Shown here piece by piece: positions 51,134 through 59,741 of a stretch of DNA of 64,000 bases. The notes under the pieces are model-generated. The model was not told the origin of the DNA, did not search any database, and saw only the letters and a program-made list of their open reading frames with translations. The stretch is taken from contig NC_015588.1 of the NCBI RefSeq assembly GCF_000215105.1, positions 248,001-312,000 on the forward strand, in the 5' to 3' direction. The position numbers and the translations under genes were made by a program. The DNA is from Isoptericola variabilis 225. GTDB taxonomy: Bacteria > Actinomycetota > Actinomycetes > Actinomycetales > Cellulomonadaceae. Within the stretch, counting starts at the first letter, position 1. Every line of letters begins with the position of its first letter.

Positions 51134-51697
51134 GTGACAAGTTCCACGAGCGGCGCCGACGCCTCGCAGGGCCGGCCCGACGACGTCGTCCCCGACACCA
51201 AGGACTGGACCTGGGTGCTCGAGCGGCCCTGCCCGGAGTGCGGCTTCGTCGCCGCCGACGTCGAGGTGGCCGAGGTCGGGGGAGCCGTGCGCGGCACGCT
51301 CCCGCGCTGGCGCGCCGCGCTCGCCCGCCCGGACGCGCGCGAGCGCCCCGCGCCCGGCGTGTGGTCGCCGCTCGAGTACGGCGCCCACGTGCGCGACGTG
51401 TTCCGCGTGTTCGACGACCGGCTCGCGCTCATGCTCGCCGAGGACGACCCGCGGTTCGCGAACTGGGACCAGGACGCGGCGGCGATCGAGGGCGCCTACG
51501 CCACCCAGGACCCGGCGGTCGTCGCCGACGAGCTGGCCGCCTCCGGCGAGGCCGTCGCCGCGCGGTTCGACGCCGTCACCCCGGACCAGCACGAGCGCCC
51601 CGGCCGCCGCAGCAACGGGTCGGTGTTCACGGTGCGCACGCTGGGCGCGTACTTCCTGCACGACGTCGTGCACCACCTGCACGACGTCAAGGCCTGA
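51134..51697 (+). CDS. DinB-superfamily protein
   Basis: A 187-residue helical-bundle protein. PDTKDWTWVLERPCPECGFVA at residues 20-40 and the four-helix core with GVWSPLEYGAHVRDVFRVFDDR and FLHDVVHHLHDV match the DinB/YfiT-like family, in which three His residues can bind a metal. Some members are thiol transferases (bacillithiol or mycothiol dependent), but this member's activity is unproven. GTG 51134 begins in the TetR operator region, suggesting shared control. Confidence 0.85.
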   Translation: MTSSTSGADASQGRPDDVVPDTKDWTWVLERPCPECGFVAADVEVAEVGGAVRGTLPRWRAALARPDARERPAPGVWSPLEYGAHVRDVFRVFDDRLALMLAEDDPRFANWDQDAAAIEGAYATQDPAVVADELAASGEAVAARFDAVTPDQHERPGRRSNGSVFTVRTLGAYFLHDVVHHLHDVKA

Positions 51698-51787
51698 CAC
51701 GCGGGGCGCACCGCCCGTCACACAGCCGTAACACGTCCGTAGCACAAGGGGCTCCCCATGTGTCGACGCGGCCGGTAGTTTCACGGC

Positions 51788-52792
51788 ATGTCCTACGTCC
51801 AGGCGCTCGTGCCCGCCGAGCATGCGTCGAAGCATCTGCTCGTGCTGCCGGAGGGCGCACCCGCGTCCCTGCCGGACCTGGCGGGTGCCTGGTTCGCCGA
51901 CGTCGGCTGGCTCCACGAGCCCGTGCAGGAGTCCCGGCCGCGCCGGATCGCCGGTGCGCGGTTCCGCGGCGTGCAGTCCGCGGCCGCTCCCGCGGCGCCC
52001 CCCGGTCCCGGCCGGCTGAGCGTCGGCGCCGAGCACTGCGCCGACGGCCCCTTCCCGGTGACGGCCGACCAGGTCGCGCACCTCGGGCTCACCGGGCCCG
52101 GGCAGGTGTGGGCGCTGGGACGCGCGGACGGGATGGTCGACGTCCGCGGAGCCCGCCCCGGCACGTACGACGACCGCGACGGCATCGCCCGCGCGTTCGC
52201 GAGCGCCCTGCCCGAGGGCGAGGAGCTGCGGCTCGTGCAGTGGGCCGTGGCCGTCGCGCGCAAGGTCGGCGGGGCCGTCCTGGCGGACGGCCGGCAGGTC
52301 ATGCGGCCCGACCCGTCCGGCGCGGTCGACCTCTCGCTCTACTCGGCGCACCCGGTCGGGGCGGGGGACATGCTGGCGGCGCTGCGCACGCTCGTCGCGA
52401 CGGCGCAGCTCGAGGCCGAGGAGACGGCGCCCGACGGGTCCACGCGGTACCGGCTCGTCGGCGCCACGCCGTACGACGGCGCTCTGGTCGTCCAGGCCGA
52501 GCGCGTCGAGCGGGTGCCGCGTGCGCTCGTGACGCTCGACTGGCGCGAGTACGGCCCGTTCGCCTATCACCTGGGATGGCGGCCGCACGACCCGTACGAG
52601 CTCCAGGTCGAGCAGCCGTCGGGCGTGCACGTCATCGCGCGGGCACGCATGCGCTCGATGGTCGCGCGCCTGGCCCTCCTGCTGCACTCGCGCGTGCACG
52701 GCACGCTCGTCGACGACGCCGGGTTCGTGGCCACCGCGCAGGAGGTCGGGCGCCGCACCGACGACGCCGCGCCCACCCGCGCGTGGGTCTGA
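51788..52792 (+). CDS. Protein of unknown function, paralogue of 55653
   Basis: A 334-residue soluble protein with no recognised domain. A central block reads DDRDGIARAFASALPEGEELRLVQWAVAVARKVGGAV...DPSGAVDLSLYSAHPV, which lines up with DRDGLARSFPAGLPHREEERVVTWLVAAARRLGGSV...DPGVAVDMTVYSDVWL of the gene at 55653. Both end with ARARMRSMVARLALLLHSRVHG-type or ARKRAADLVARCAKVLHDAVGG-type helices. The two therefore form a small family in this region, separated by the pirin and dcd genes. No signal peptide or catalytic motif is visible. Confidence 0.75.
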   Translation: MSYVQALVPAEHASKHLLVLPEGAPASLPDLAGAWFADVGWLHEPVQESRPRRIAGARFRGVQSAAAPAAPPGPGRLSVGAEHCADGPFPVTADQVAHLGLTGPGQVWALGRADGMVDVRGARPGTYDDRDGIARAFASALPEGEELRLVQWAVAVARKVGGAVLADGRQVMRPDPSGAVDLSLYSAHPVGAGDMLAALRTLVATAQLEAEETAPDGSTRYRLVGATPYDGALVVQAERVERVPRALVTLDWREYGPFAYHLGWRPHDPYELQVEQPSGVHVIARARMRSMVARLALLLHSRVHGTLVDDAGFVATAQEVGRRTDDAAPTRAWV

Positions 52793-52816
52793 CGCGCCTT
52801 GAGCCACTCCATGAGG

Positions 52817-53081
52817 TTGTCCACAGGGGCGTGTGCACAGGGGTGTGACGCCCGTCTCACCTGCGACGGGACCTGTGGAGGCCCGTGCTCGCAACCGCGC
52901 CGGGCAACAGATGCCCCGGGCACCCGGTGTGGGTGAAATCGGCGAGATCCCGCCGATCCTTCCGCAGACCACGGCCGGGTGGGTGCCTCCTCGACCGGCC
53001 GGTCATCCACAAATTTCGTCCACAGGGTTGTGGGCGACGTGGGTATTCCGCGCCCCTGGCTGTGGACGAACCTGTGGTCAA
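52817..53081. other. Cluster of DnaA-box-like sequences in a gene-free region
   Basis: The actinobacterial DnaA-box sequence TTGTCCACA is perfect at 52817-52825. One-mismatch boxes follow at 53003-53011 (TCATCCACA), 53016-53024 (TCGTCCACA), 53061-53069 (TGTGGACGA, minus strand) and 53073-53081 (TGTGGTCAA, minus strand). Four of the five lie within 79 bases. The flanking genes (unknown protein, pirin) are not those of oriC. A titration or regulatory site such as datA or DARS-like DNA is possible. Confidence 0.55.
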
Positions 53082-53102
53082 CAATCGGGTCGCCGTGACC
53101 TC

Positions 53103-53131
53103 TTGCAGACCTCGGGACGCGGGTCTAGAAA
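53103..53131 (+). promoter_or_regulatory. Candidate promoter for the structured RNA
   Basis: TTGCAG (53103-53108) and TAGAAA (53126-53131) are 17 bases apart, the optimal spacing. The -10 lacks the final T of the consensus. The predicted start would be about 53138, directly at the closing stem of the RNA candidate that follows. Confidence 0.45.
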
Positions 53132-53134
53132 CGT

Positions 53135-53471
53135 GCGTACCGGTCTCGAGGAGGTCGGACGGCGACGCCGCTGCAGCGGCCGGCCCGCCCGCTCGGAGAG
53201 ACACCGGTCGACCGGAGAACGACGGGCCGTCCCGTACCGCGGTGCGGGCTGCGGGTGACGACGCAGGTGCCTGTACGGGGCCGGAAGACCACCCGCGTCC
53301 GGCGTGCTCGTGGAGAACGGGCCGGAGGGGCTGAGGACGAAGGCGCCCCTCCGATCCGACGGGTCGCGCCGGGGCCGTGACGTCGACCACGGCGCCCTTG
53401 GTCCCCGGGATCGTCGACCAGGGGTACGCGGTCCCTTTCCGAGGCCCCCCGGCCGCCCCGGGGGGCCTCGG
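53135..53471 (+). ncRNA. Candidate long structured noncoding RNA (6S/Ms1-like?)
   Basis: About 335 bases with no credible reading frame lie between a -35/-10 pair and a strong terminator. The ends can pair: GCGTACC at 53135-53141 with GGTACGC at 53423-53429, just before the terminator stem. Internal hairpins include GCCGCTGCAGCGGC (53167-53180) and GGAGGGG (53324-53330) with CCCCTCC (53346-53352). A rod closed by its own ends, with internal loops, is the general form of 6S-type RNAs; actinobacterial Ms1 is similar. Hallmark sequences of RNase P RNA, tmRNA and SRP RNA were not seen. The identity is a hypothesis. Confidence 0.4.
53439..53471 (+). terminator. Very strong terminator hairpin before pirin
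   Basis: CCGAGGCCCCCCGG (53439-53452) and its exact reverse complement at 53458-53471 enclose CCGCC. With 14 perfect pairs it is the strongest simple hairpin in the window. There is no T tract. Its only upstream same-strand candidate transcript is the structured RNA, since the coding gene upstream ends about 650 bases before. Confidence 0.8.
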
Positions 53472-53536
53472 CTGTGCCCGGGACGAGCCGGGACGGTGCT
53501 GAGACGTCGGCGCACCCCGCGGCCTACGCTCGGTGC

Positions 53537-54610
53537 ATGAGCAACCTGGAGACCCGGCCGGACGAGCAGGTGTGCACGGCGGGGGAGCGGGGCGAGGGCG
53601 TCGAGCTCCTCACGCCGCGCGACGTCCCGCTCGGCGGGCCGCGCGCGATGAGCGTGCGCCGGACCATCCCGCAGCGGCAGCGCACGCTCGTCGGGGCCTG
53701 GTGCTTCTGCGACCACTACGGGCCCGACGACGTCTCGCGCTCGGCCGGGATGCAGGTCCCGCCGCACCCGCACATCGGCCTGCAGACGGTCAGCTGGCTG
53801 TTCGCGGGCGAGATCCTCCACCGCGACTCGGTCGGCTCTCTGCAGACCGTGCGGCCGGGCGAGCTCAACCTCATGACCGCGGGCGTGGGCATCTCCCACT
53901 CCGAGGAGTCGCCCGCGGGCGAGCGGCCCCCGACGCTGCACGGCGTCCAGCTGTGGACCGTCCTGCCGTCGTCGGACCGCGACGTCGAGCCGCACTTCGA
54001 GCACCACGCCGACCTGCCGGTCGCCGAGGTCGGCGGCGCGCGCGTCCAGGTGTTCATGGGCCGCCTGCGCGTCGGCGGCGAGGACCTCGTCTCGCCCGCG
54101 CGGACGTACACCCCGCTCGTCGGGGCGCAGCTCGACCTGCCGGCCGGGGCGAGCGTCGAGCTCGACGTCGACCCTGTGTTCGAGCACGCGCTGCTCGTCG
54201 ACGACGGGGACGCCACCTTCGCGGGCGAGCCGGTGCCCCAGGACGCCCTCGCCTACGTGGCGCCCGGGCCCCGGCGCGTCGTCGTCACGGCGGGCCGGTC
54301 CGCCGTCCGTGCCGTGCTCATCGGCGGCGAGCCCTTCGGCGAGGACATCATCATGTGGTGGAACTTCGTCGGCCGGACGCACGAGGAGATCGAGCGGGCC
54401 CGCGCGGACTGGATGGCGCAGATGGTCGACGGCCCCGACGGCGAGACCGCGTACGCGCCCGGTGCGGCAAGCCGGCGGTTCGGCGAGGTCCGCGGTTACG
54501 CGAGCGGGCCGCTGCGCGCGCCGGCCCTGCCCGACGTGCGCCTGCGCCCGCGCACCCGGCCCACGGGCCGCAACACCGACGTCGCGCCCGAGCCGCCCGC
54601 GATGAGCTGA
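53537..54610 (+). CDS. Pirin-family protein
   Basis: A 357-residue bicupin of the pirin family. Metal ligands are in PPHPHIGLQTVSWLF (His-x-His) and MTAGVGISHSEES (His and Glu), all within the N-terminal cupin. The C-terminal cupin (from about residue 190) is less conserved and ends with the region IMWWNFVGRTHEEIERARADW. Some pirins act as quercetinases and others regulate metabolism by protein contact; the role here is open. Transcribed alone after a strong terminator; a composite palindrome and a second terminator follow. Confidence 0.92.
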   Translation: MSNLETRPDEQVCTAGERGEGVELLTPRDVPLGGPRAMSVRRTIPQRQRTLVGAWCFCDHYGPDDVSRSAGMQVPPHPHIGLQTVSWLFAGEILHRDSVGSLQTVRPGELNLMTAGVGISHSEESPAGERPPTLHGVQLWTVLPSSDRDVEPHFEHHADLPVAEVGGARVQVFMGRLRVGGEDLVSPARTYTPLVGAQLDLPAGASVELDVDPVFEHALLVDDGDATFAGEPVPQDALAYVAPGPRRVVVTAGRSAVRAVLIGGEPFGEDIIMWWNFVGRTHEEIERARADWMAQMVDGPDGETAYAPGAASRRFGEVRGYASGPLRAPALPDVRLRPRTRPTGRNTDVAPEPPAMS

Positions 54611-54612
54611 CA

Positions 54613-54684
54613 GGTTCGATCGGCACTACGGCAGTCGGTCGGCACCTCGAGGTGCCGACCGAGTCCGGGACTGCCGAACGAACC
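54613..54684. repeat. Composite palindromic element after the pirin gene
   Basis: A perfect 28-bp inner palindrome spans 54635-54662 (centre CACCTCGAGGTG). Outside it, CGGCAGT (54630-54636) pairs with ACTGCCG (54670-54676), and GGTTCG (54613-54618) with CGAACC (54679-54684), giving a 72-bp nested dyad. It starts 2 bases after the pirin stop. It shares no sequence with the 50-bp family at 4382. It could be a stability or termination element. Confidence 0.85.
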
Positions 54685-54707
54685 AGGAGCACGCGCCCGG
54701 GAACGAC

Positions 54708-54742
54708 GAAGCCCCCGGCCGGTGACGCGGCTCGGGGGCTTC
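54708..54742. terminator. Bidirectional terminator between pirin and tRNA-Gly
   Basis: GAAGCCCCCG (54708-54717) pairs perfectly with CGGGGGCTTC (54733-54742) around a 15-base loop. On the minus strand it starts 9 bases after the mature tRNA 3' end, and on the plus strand it follows the pirin gene, so it can end both transcripts. The minus strand would read a short U/T-poor tail. Confidence 0.8.
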
Positions 54743-54750
54743 TGCTCGTG

Positions 54751-54821
54751 AGCGGGTGACGGGAATCGAACCCGCGCTGTCAGCTTGGGAAGCTGAAGTT
54801 CTACCATTGAACTACACCCGC
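54751..54821 (-). tRNA. tRNA-Gly (anticodon CCC)
   Basis: On the minus strand a 71-base cloverleaf is complete. The acceptor GCGGGTG pairs with CACCCGC, the D arm is GTTCAATGGTAGAAC, the anticodon stem TCAGC/GCTGA encloses TTCCCAA (anticodon CCC, reading GGG), and the T arm is CGGGTTCGATTCCCG. The discriminator is U, and CCA is not encoded. The gene stands alone, opposite to dcd, with a terminator just downstream. Confidence 0.95.
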
Positions 54822-54955
54822 GCTGCACGCCGATGACGGTGTGCGCGCCCCGATCATACCGAACGTCCCGGACAAGTCCGAACCCGACGCACGCACCGCC
54901 GTCGGGCACCGCGGACATCCCGGCGGCGCCCAGGCTCGCGGGCTACCGTGTGCCC

Positions 54956-55531
54956 GTGCTGCTCTCCGACCGCGACATCCGCGCCGAGCTCGACGCCGGC
55001 CGCGTCGTCCTCGACCCGTACGAGCCGGCGATGATCCAGCCGTCGAGCATCGACGTGCGGCTCGACAAGCTCTTCCGGCTGTTCGACAACCACAAGTACC
55101 CGTTCATCGACCCGTCGCAGGAGCAGCCCGAGCTCACGCGCCTGGTGGAGGTGGACGAGGGCGAGCCGCTCGTGCTGCACCCCGGCGAGTTCGTGCTCGG
55201 CTCGACGTTCGAGGCGGTCACGCTGCCCGACGACGTCGCGGCGCGTCTCGAGGGCAAGTCCAGCCTGGGCCGGCTCGGCCTGCTGACGCACAGCACCGCC
55301 GGGTTCATCGACCCCGGCTTCTCGGGGCACGTCACGCTCGAGCTGAGCAACGTCGCGACGCTGCCGATCACGCTGTGGCCGGGCATGAAGATCGGGCAGC
55401 TGTGCTTCTTCCGGCTCTCGTCGCCCGCCGAGAACCCGTACGGCTCGAGCGTGTACGGCTCGCGGTACCAGGGTCAGCGAGGCCCGACGGCGAGCCGGTC
55501 GTGGCAGTCGTTCCACCGCACCGACGTCTGA
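54956..55531 (+). CDS. dcd: dCTP deaminase
   Basis: A 191-residue trimeric enzyme of pyrimidine nucleotide synthesis. [21 protein letters not shown] is the typical N-terminus, [37 protein letters not shown] holds the active-site Glu and substrate loop, and [23 protein letters not shown] the C-terminal lid. Actinobacterial members are often bifunctional (dCTP to dUMP), which the GSRYQGQ tail is compatible with, but this is not provable here. The GTG at 54956 gives exactly the usual family length. Confidence 0.93.
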   Translation: MLLSDRDIRAELDAGRVVLDPYEPAMIQPSSIDVRLDKLFRLFDNHKYPFIDPSQEQPELTRLVEVDEGEPLVLHPGEFVLGSTFEAVTLPDDVAARLEGKSSLGRLGLLTHSTAGFIDPGFSGHVTLELSNVATLPITLWPGMKIGQLCFFRLSSPAENPYGSSVYGSRYQGQRGPTASRSWQSFHRTDV

Positions 55532-55652
55532 CGGTCGGGTCATGAGCACGTTCCACGAGGACGGTCGGCGTCGCTACGCTCGGTCCCGCCGCGCCGGATC
55601 CGGCGCGGGTCACGCCCCCGGCGTGCTCAGGACCCGTAAGGAGCTCCGCCAG

Positions 55653-56774
55653 ATGGCCCAGCCCACCGCGACCCCGCCCCCCGTGCCGCGCGTGTCCGCG
55701 CAGGGCCACCAGGCCCGCCACCTGCTCGCGCTCCCGGCGGACGTGGTCGTCGACGAGGTCGAGGTCCTGGCGATGTCGCGCTTCGTCGGCACCCGCTGGG
55801 ACGTCGTGCCGCCCGACCTGCCCGGCGCCGACCTGCCCGTGGGGCGGATGGCGGGCCCGGGCGAGACCGGGCTGCTGCGCCTGACCCGGCACAGCTCGCT
55901 CGCCGGCCCCTACGCGCCCGCGGGCGACGGGTTCGAGCTCGGCCTGCCGGCCGGCACCGCGACGGTCTTCGACGTGCTGTGCCCGCGCGAGCGCTGGGAC
56001 GAGGCGCCCCCCGCCTTCGGCGGCGACCGCGACGGGCTCGCGCGGTCGTTCCCGGCAGGGCTGCCCCACCGCGAGGAGGAGCGCGTCGTCACGTGGCTCG
56101 TCGCGGCCGCGCGCCGGCTCGGCGGCTCGGTGCGGCTCGACGTCGCGGGCCTGTGGGACCCGGCCGACGGCGGCCGGCGGGGGCCGGGCGCCGGCGTCGT
56201 GCTGACCCCCGACCCGGGCGTCGCGGTCGACATGACGGTCTACTCCGACGTGTGGCTCGACCCGCAGGCCGCCGAGCGCGTGCTGCGCTCGGCCCACCCC
56301 CGGTTCGCGCTCGCGACCCAGGGCAAGGAGTACCTCGGCCCGCCCGAGGGCATCGCCGAGCGTCCGGCCTTCCCGGGCGACGACCTCGACCCGGAGCTGC
56401 GCCGGGCCATCCACGCGCGCGCGGACGACTTCGACATCGCGGCGCTCCAGGCCCCGATGGTCCTCGACGGGTACGGCGTCGTGGTCGACCTCGGCCTCGA
56501 CGGGTGGGTCACCGTCGAGATCAACGGCGAGGAGAACCTGCCGCTCCTGCTGCGCGACCTGCCGTGGGCCGCCGGTGGAGCGGTGAGCTACCGCGTGCGC
56601 TGGGACCCGCCGGACCTGGTCGAGTCGCAGCAGGAGTTCCCGCAGCCCGCGCACGTCGTGGCACGCAAGCGCGCGGCCGACCTCGTGGCGCGCTGCGCGA
56701 AGGTGCTGCACGACGCCGTGGGCGGCGAGGTGGCCGACGAGTTCGACTTCCTGCTGGACCCCGCCGACCTGTGA
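55653..56774 (+). CDS. Protein of unknown function, paralogue of 51788
   Basis: A 373-residue soluble protein related to the product of 51788 through the central DRDGLARSF...DPGVAVDMTVYSD block and the C-terminal ARKRAADLVARCAKVLHD helix. The N-terminus is rich in Pro, and a long hydrophilic loop PADGGRRGPGAG interrupts the alignment. TAAGGAG stands before the ATG at 55653. It is followed after about 90 bases by the Mrp operon on the same strand, but no functional link is evident. Confidence 0.75.
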   Translation: MAQPTATPPPVPRVSAQGHQARHLLALPADVVVDEVEVLAMSRFVGTRWDVVPPDLPGADLPVGRMAGPGETGLLRLTRHSSLAGPYAPAGDGFELGLPAGTATVFDVLCPRERWDEAPPAFGGDRDGLARSFPAGLPHREEERVVTWLVAAARRLGGSVRLDVAGLWDPADGGRRGPGAGVVLTPDPGVAVDMTVYSDVWLDPQAAERVLRSAHPRFALATQGKEYLGPPEGIAERPAFPGDDLDPELRRAIHARADDFDIAALQAPMVLDGYGVVVDLGLDGWVTVEINGEENLPLLLRDLPWAAGGAVSYRVRWDPPDLVESQQEFPQPAHVVARKRAADLVARCAKVLHDAVGGEVADEFDFLLDPADL

Positions 56775-56864
56775 CACCGGTCACGGGCACCGTCCTCGGG
56801 CCGTGCCGGCGCGGCCCCTCCCGCTACAGTAGGAAGCCCCCGCCCCCTGACGGACGGAGAGTTC

Positions 56865-59741
56865 GTGCCGCTCGTGCTGCTCGTGCTGCTGGCGCATCTG
56901 GTGCTGGCGGTCGGCGCGCCCGTGCTCGTCTCCTGGTGGGGGCGCCGCGCGTTCTGGGTCCTGGCGCTCGCGCCGGCCTCGGCCGCCGCGTACGCGCTGA
57001 CGTGGACGACGCGCGTCATGGAGGGCGAGGCGGCGACGACGCACGTCCCCTGGGTCCCAGGCCTGCACCTGGCGGTCGACCTGCGCCTGGACACGCTGTC
57101 GTGGTTCCTGCTGCTCGTGGTCGGCGGCGTCGGCGCGATCGTCATGCTCTACTGCGCGGCCTACTTCTCGCGCGACGCGCACGGCATGGGCCGGTTCGCG
57201 GGCGTCCTGACGGCCTTCGCCGGCGCGATGGCGGGGCTCGTCGTCGCGGACGACCTGCTGCTGCTCTTCGTCTTCTGGGAGCTGACGACCGTCTTCTCCT
57301 ACCTGCTCATCGGCCACCACGCGGACCGCAAGTCCTCGCGGCGGGCCGCGATGCAGGCGATCGTCGTCACGACGGCGGGCGGCCTCGTCATGCTCGTCGG
57401 CCTCGTGATCCTCGGGGTCGCGTCGGGGTCGTGGCGGGTGTCCGAGGTCGTCGCCGACCCGCCGTCGGGCACCGCCGTCACGGTCGCGGCGGTGTGCCTG
57501 ATCGTCGGTGCGGCGACCAAGTCGGCGCTCGTCCCGTTCCACTTCTGGCTCCCGGCCGCGATGGCGGCCCCCACCCCGGTCTCGGCCTACCTGCACGCGG
57601 CAGCGATGGTCAAGGCCGGCGTCTACCTCGTCGCCCGCTTCACGCCCGCGTTCGGGGAGACGCCCGTGTGGCAGGCGCTCGTGGTCGTGCTCGGCGGGGG
57701 CGCGCTCCTGCTCGGCGGCTACCGGGCGCTGCGCCAGCACGACCTCAAGCTCGTGCTCGCGTTCGGCACCGTCTCGCAGCTCGGCCTGCTCGTGCTGCTG
57801 CTCGGCATCGGCACGCGCGGCGCCGCGCTGGCGGGCCTCGCGCTGCTGGGGGCGCACGCGCTGTTCAAGGCGGCGCTCTTCCTCGTCACGGGCGCCGTCG
57901 ACGCCGTCACCGGCACGCGCGACCTGCGCCGGCTCTCCGGGCTGTGGCGCACGATGCCGCTCACCGCGGCGGCGGCCGGCCTCGCGACCGCGTCGATGAT
58001 CGGGCTGCCGCCGTTCGCGGGCTACGTCGCCAAGGAGGCCGCGCTCGAGGCGCTGTCGCACGGGCACGGGCCGCTCGGCCAGGTCGCGTTCTGGGCCGTC
58101 GTCGTCGGCTCGGTGCTCACGGTCGCCTACGGGCTGCGGTTCTGGTGGGGCGCGTTCGCGACCAAGCCCGCCGGCACCGCACCCGAGGGGGAGGAGGTGC
58201 GGACCGGGCCCCGCCGCCGCGTGCCGACGCTGCTCGTCGCCCCGCCCGCCGCGCTCGCGCTCGGCGGCCTCGCCGTGGCCGTGGTGCCGAGCGTCGGCGA
58301 GCGCCTGCTCGCCCCGTACGCCGACACGTACCCGACCGGCGAGCCGGGCCACCTCGTGCTGTGGGCCGGGGTCACGCCCGTCCTGATCGTGACCGCCGTC
58401 GTGCTCGCCCTGGGGCTGCTCGCGTTCTGGCAGCGCGACCGGGTCGAGCGGTGGCAGGCCGGCCTGTGGTCGCCGCGCGGCGCCGACCTCGTCTACCGCC
58501 GCTCGATGCGGCGCCTCGACGAGCTCGCGGCCGACGTCACCGCGTTCACCCAGCGCGGCTCCCTGCCGTTCTACCTCGCCGTGATCCTCGTCGTGCTCGC
58601 GCTCGGGCCGGGTCTGGCGCTCGCCGTCGGGCTCGTCGGCCGGTCCGACGGCGGCGGCCCGGCGGTCGAGGTCGTCGCCTGGGACCGGCCCGCGCAGGCC
58701 GCGGTCGCGGCGGTCGTCGCCGTGGCGGTCCTGCTCGCGGCCCGCGCGCGCCGGCGCCTCAAGGCCGTGCTGCTCGTGGGGGCGGCCGGCTACGGGAACG
58801 CGGCGCTCTTCCTGCTCCACGGGGCCCCCGACCTCGCCCTGACCCAGGTGCTCGCCGAGACCGTGACGATCGTCGTCATGGTGCTCGTGCTGCGTCGCCT
58901 GCCCCCGTACTTCTCGGACCGCCCGCTGCGCGCGTCGCGCTGGGGCCGCATGGTGCTCGGCGGCGTCGCCGGCGTGGTCATGATGGGCTTCGCGGTGCTC
59001 GCGTCGTCGGCGCGCGTCGCGACGCCGGTGAGCGTCGACTTCCCCGAGGAGGCCGAGGTCTTCGGCGGCGGCAAGAACGTCGTCAACGTGACGCTCGTCG
59101 ACATCCGTGCCTGGGACACCGTCGGCGAGCTGTCCGTCCTGCTCGTCGCCGCGACCGGCATCGCCTCGCTCGTGTTCCTCCGCCAGCGCAGCGGCAAGGT
59201 GCTGCGCCTCGCGCAGGCGGACGACGTCGAGCACGAGGACCGGCACACGCGCAGCGTGTGGCTCGCCGCGGGCCGCACGCAGGACCCGCGCCGCCGGTCG
59301 ATCCTCTTCGAGGTCGTCACGCGGGCGATCTTCCACGCGATGGTCGTGTTCGCGCTGTTCCTGCTCTTCAGCGGGCACAACGCGCCGGGCGGCGGCTTCG
59401 CCGCGGGGCTCGTCGTCGGCATCGCGCTCACCGTGCGGTACCTCGCCGGCGGGCGGTACGAGCTCGGCGAGGCCGCGCCCGTGCACCCGGGCCTCCTGCT
59501 CGGCACGGGCCTGTTCCTGTCGGCCGGCGTGGGGCTCGCGTCGATGGTCGCGGGCCAGGAGGTGCTCGAGAGCTTCATCGTCGACCTCCACGTGCCCGTG
59601 CTGGGCAAGATCCACCTCGTGACGTCGCTGTTCTTCGACGTCGGGGTCATGCTGCTGGTCGTCGGGCTCGTGCTCGACATCCTGCGCACGCTGGGCGCCG
59701 AGCTGGACCGGCAGGCCGAGATCGAGGGGCGGGCGGTCTGA
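56865..59741 (+). CDS. mnhA: Mrp Na+/H+ antiporter subunit A (with B-type extension)
   Basis: A 958-residue membrane protein, the largest Mrp subunit. The N-terminal two thirds is the Complex I ND5-like antiporter (FVFWELTTVFSYLLIGHHA, AATKSALVPFHFWLPAAMAAPTPVSAYLHAAAMVKAGVYL). The C-terminal third has the MnhB-like part (VTRAIFHAMVVFALFLLFSGHNAPGGGFAAGLV), so a separate mnhB gene is not needed. It drives Na+ export with the proton gradient. GTG 56865 opens a six-gene operon in which each start overlaps or touches the previous stop. Confidence 0.94.
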   Translation: MPLVLLVLLAHLVLAVGAPVLVSWWGRRAFWVLALAPASAAAYALTWTTRVMEGEAATTHVPWVPGLHLAVDLRLDTLSWFLLLVVGGVGAIVMLYCAAYFSRDAHGMGRFAGVLTAFAGAMAGLVVADDLLLLFVFWELTTVFSYLLIGHHADRKSSRRAAMQAIVVTTAGGLVMLVGLVILGVASGSWRVSEVVADPPSGTAVTVAAVCLIVGAATKSALVPFHFWLPAAMAAPTPVSAYLHAAAMVKAGVYLVARFTPAFGETPVWQALVVVLGGGALLLGGYRALRQHDLKLVLAFGTVSQLGLLVLLLGIGTRGAALAGLALLGAHALFKAALFLVTGAVDAVTGTRDLRRLSGLWRTMPLTAAAAGLATASMIGLPPFAGYVAKEAALEALSHGHGPLGQVAFWAVVVGSVLTVAYGLRFWWGAFATKPAGTAPEGEEVRTGPRRRVPTLLVAPPAALALGGLAVAVVPSVGERLLAPYADTYPTGEPGHLVLWAGVTPVLIVTAVVLALGLLAFWQRDRVERWQAGLWSPRGADLVYRRSMRRLDELAADVTAFTQRGSLPFYLAVILVVLALGPGLALAVGLVGRSDGGGPAVEVVAWDRPAQAAVAAVVAVAVLLAARARRRLKAVLLVGAAGYGNAALFLLHGAPDLALTQVLAETVTIVVMVLVLRRLPPYFSDRPLRASRWGRMVLGGVAGVVMMGFAVLASSARVATPVSVDFPEEAEVFGGGKNVVNVTLVDIRAWDTVGELSVLLVAATGIASLVFLRQRSGKVLRLAQADDVEHEDRHTRSVWLAAGRTQDPRRRSILFEVVTRAIFHAMVVFALFLLFSGHNAPGGGFAAGLVVGIALTVRYLAGGRYELGEAAPVHPGLLLGTGLFLSAGVGLASMVAGQEVLESFIVDLHVPVLGKIHLVTSLFFDVGVMLLVVGLVLDILRTLGAELDRQAEIEGRAV

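Noticed and set aside
52817..53081. Chromosomal origin oriC
   Set aside because: DnaA boxes are present, but dnaA, dnaN, rpmH and rnpA-type neighbours are absent and no extended AT-rich unwinding region is seen.
53135..53471. RNase P RNA, tmRNA or SRP RNA
   Set aside because: Hallmark sequences (GAGGAAAGTCC of RNase P, the tRNA-like end of tmRNA, the GGAAGGGAGC-type tip of SRP RNA) were not found.
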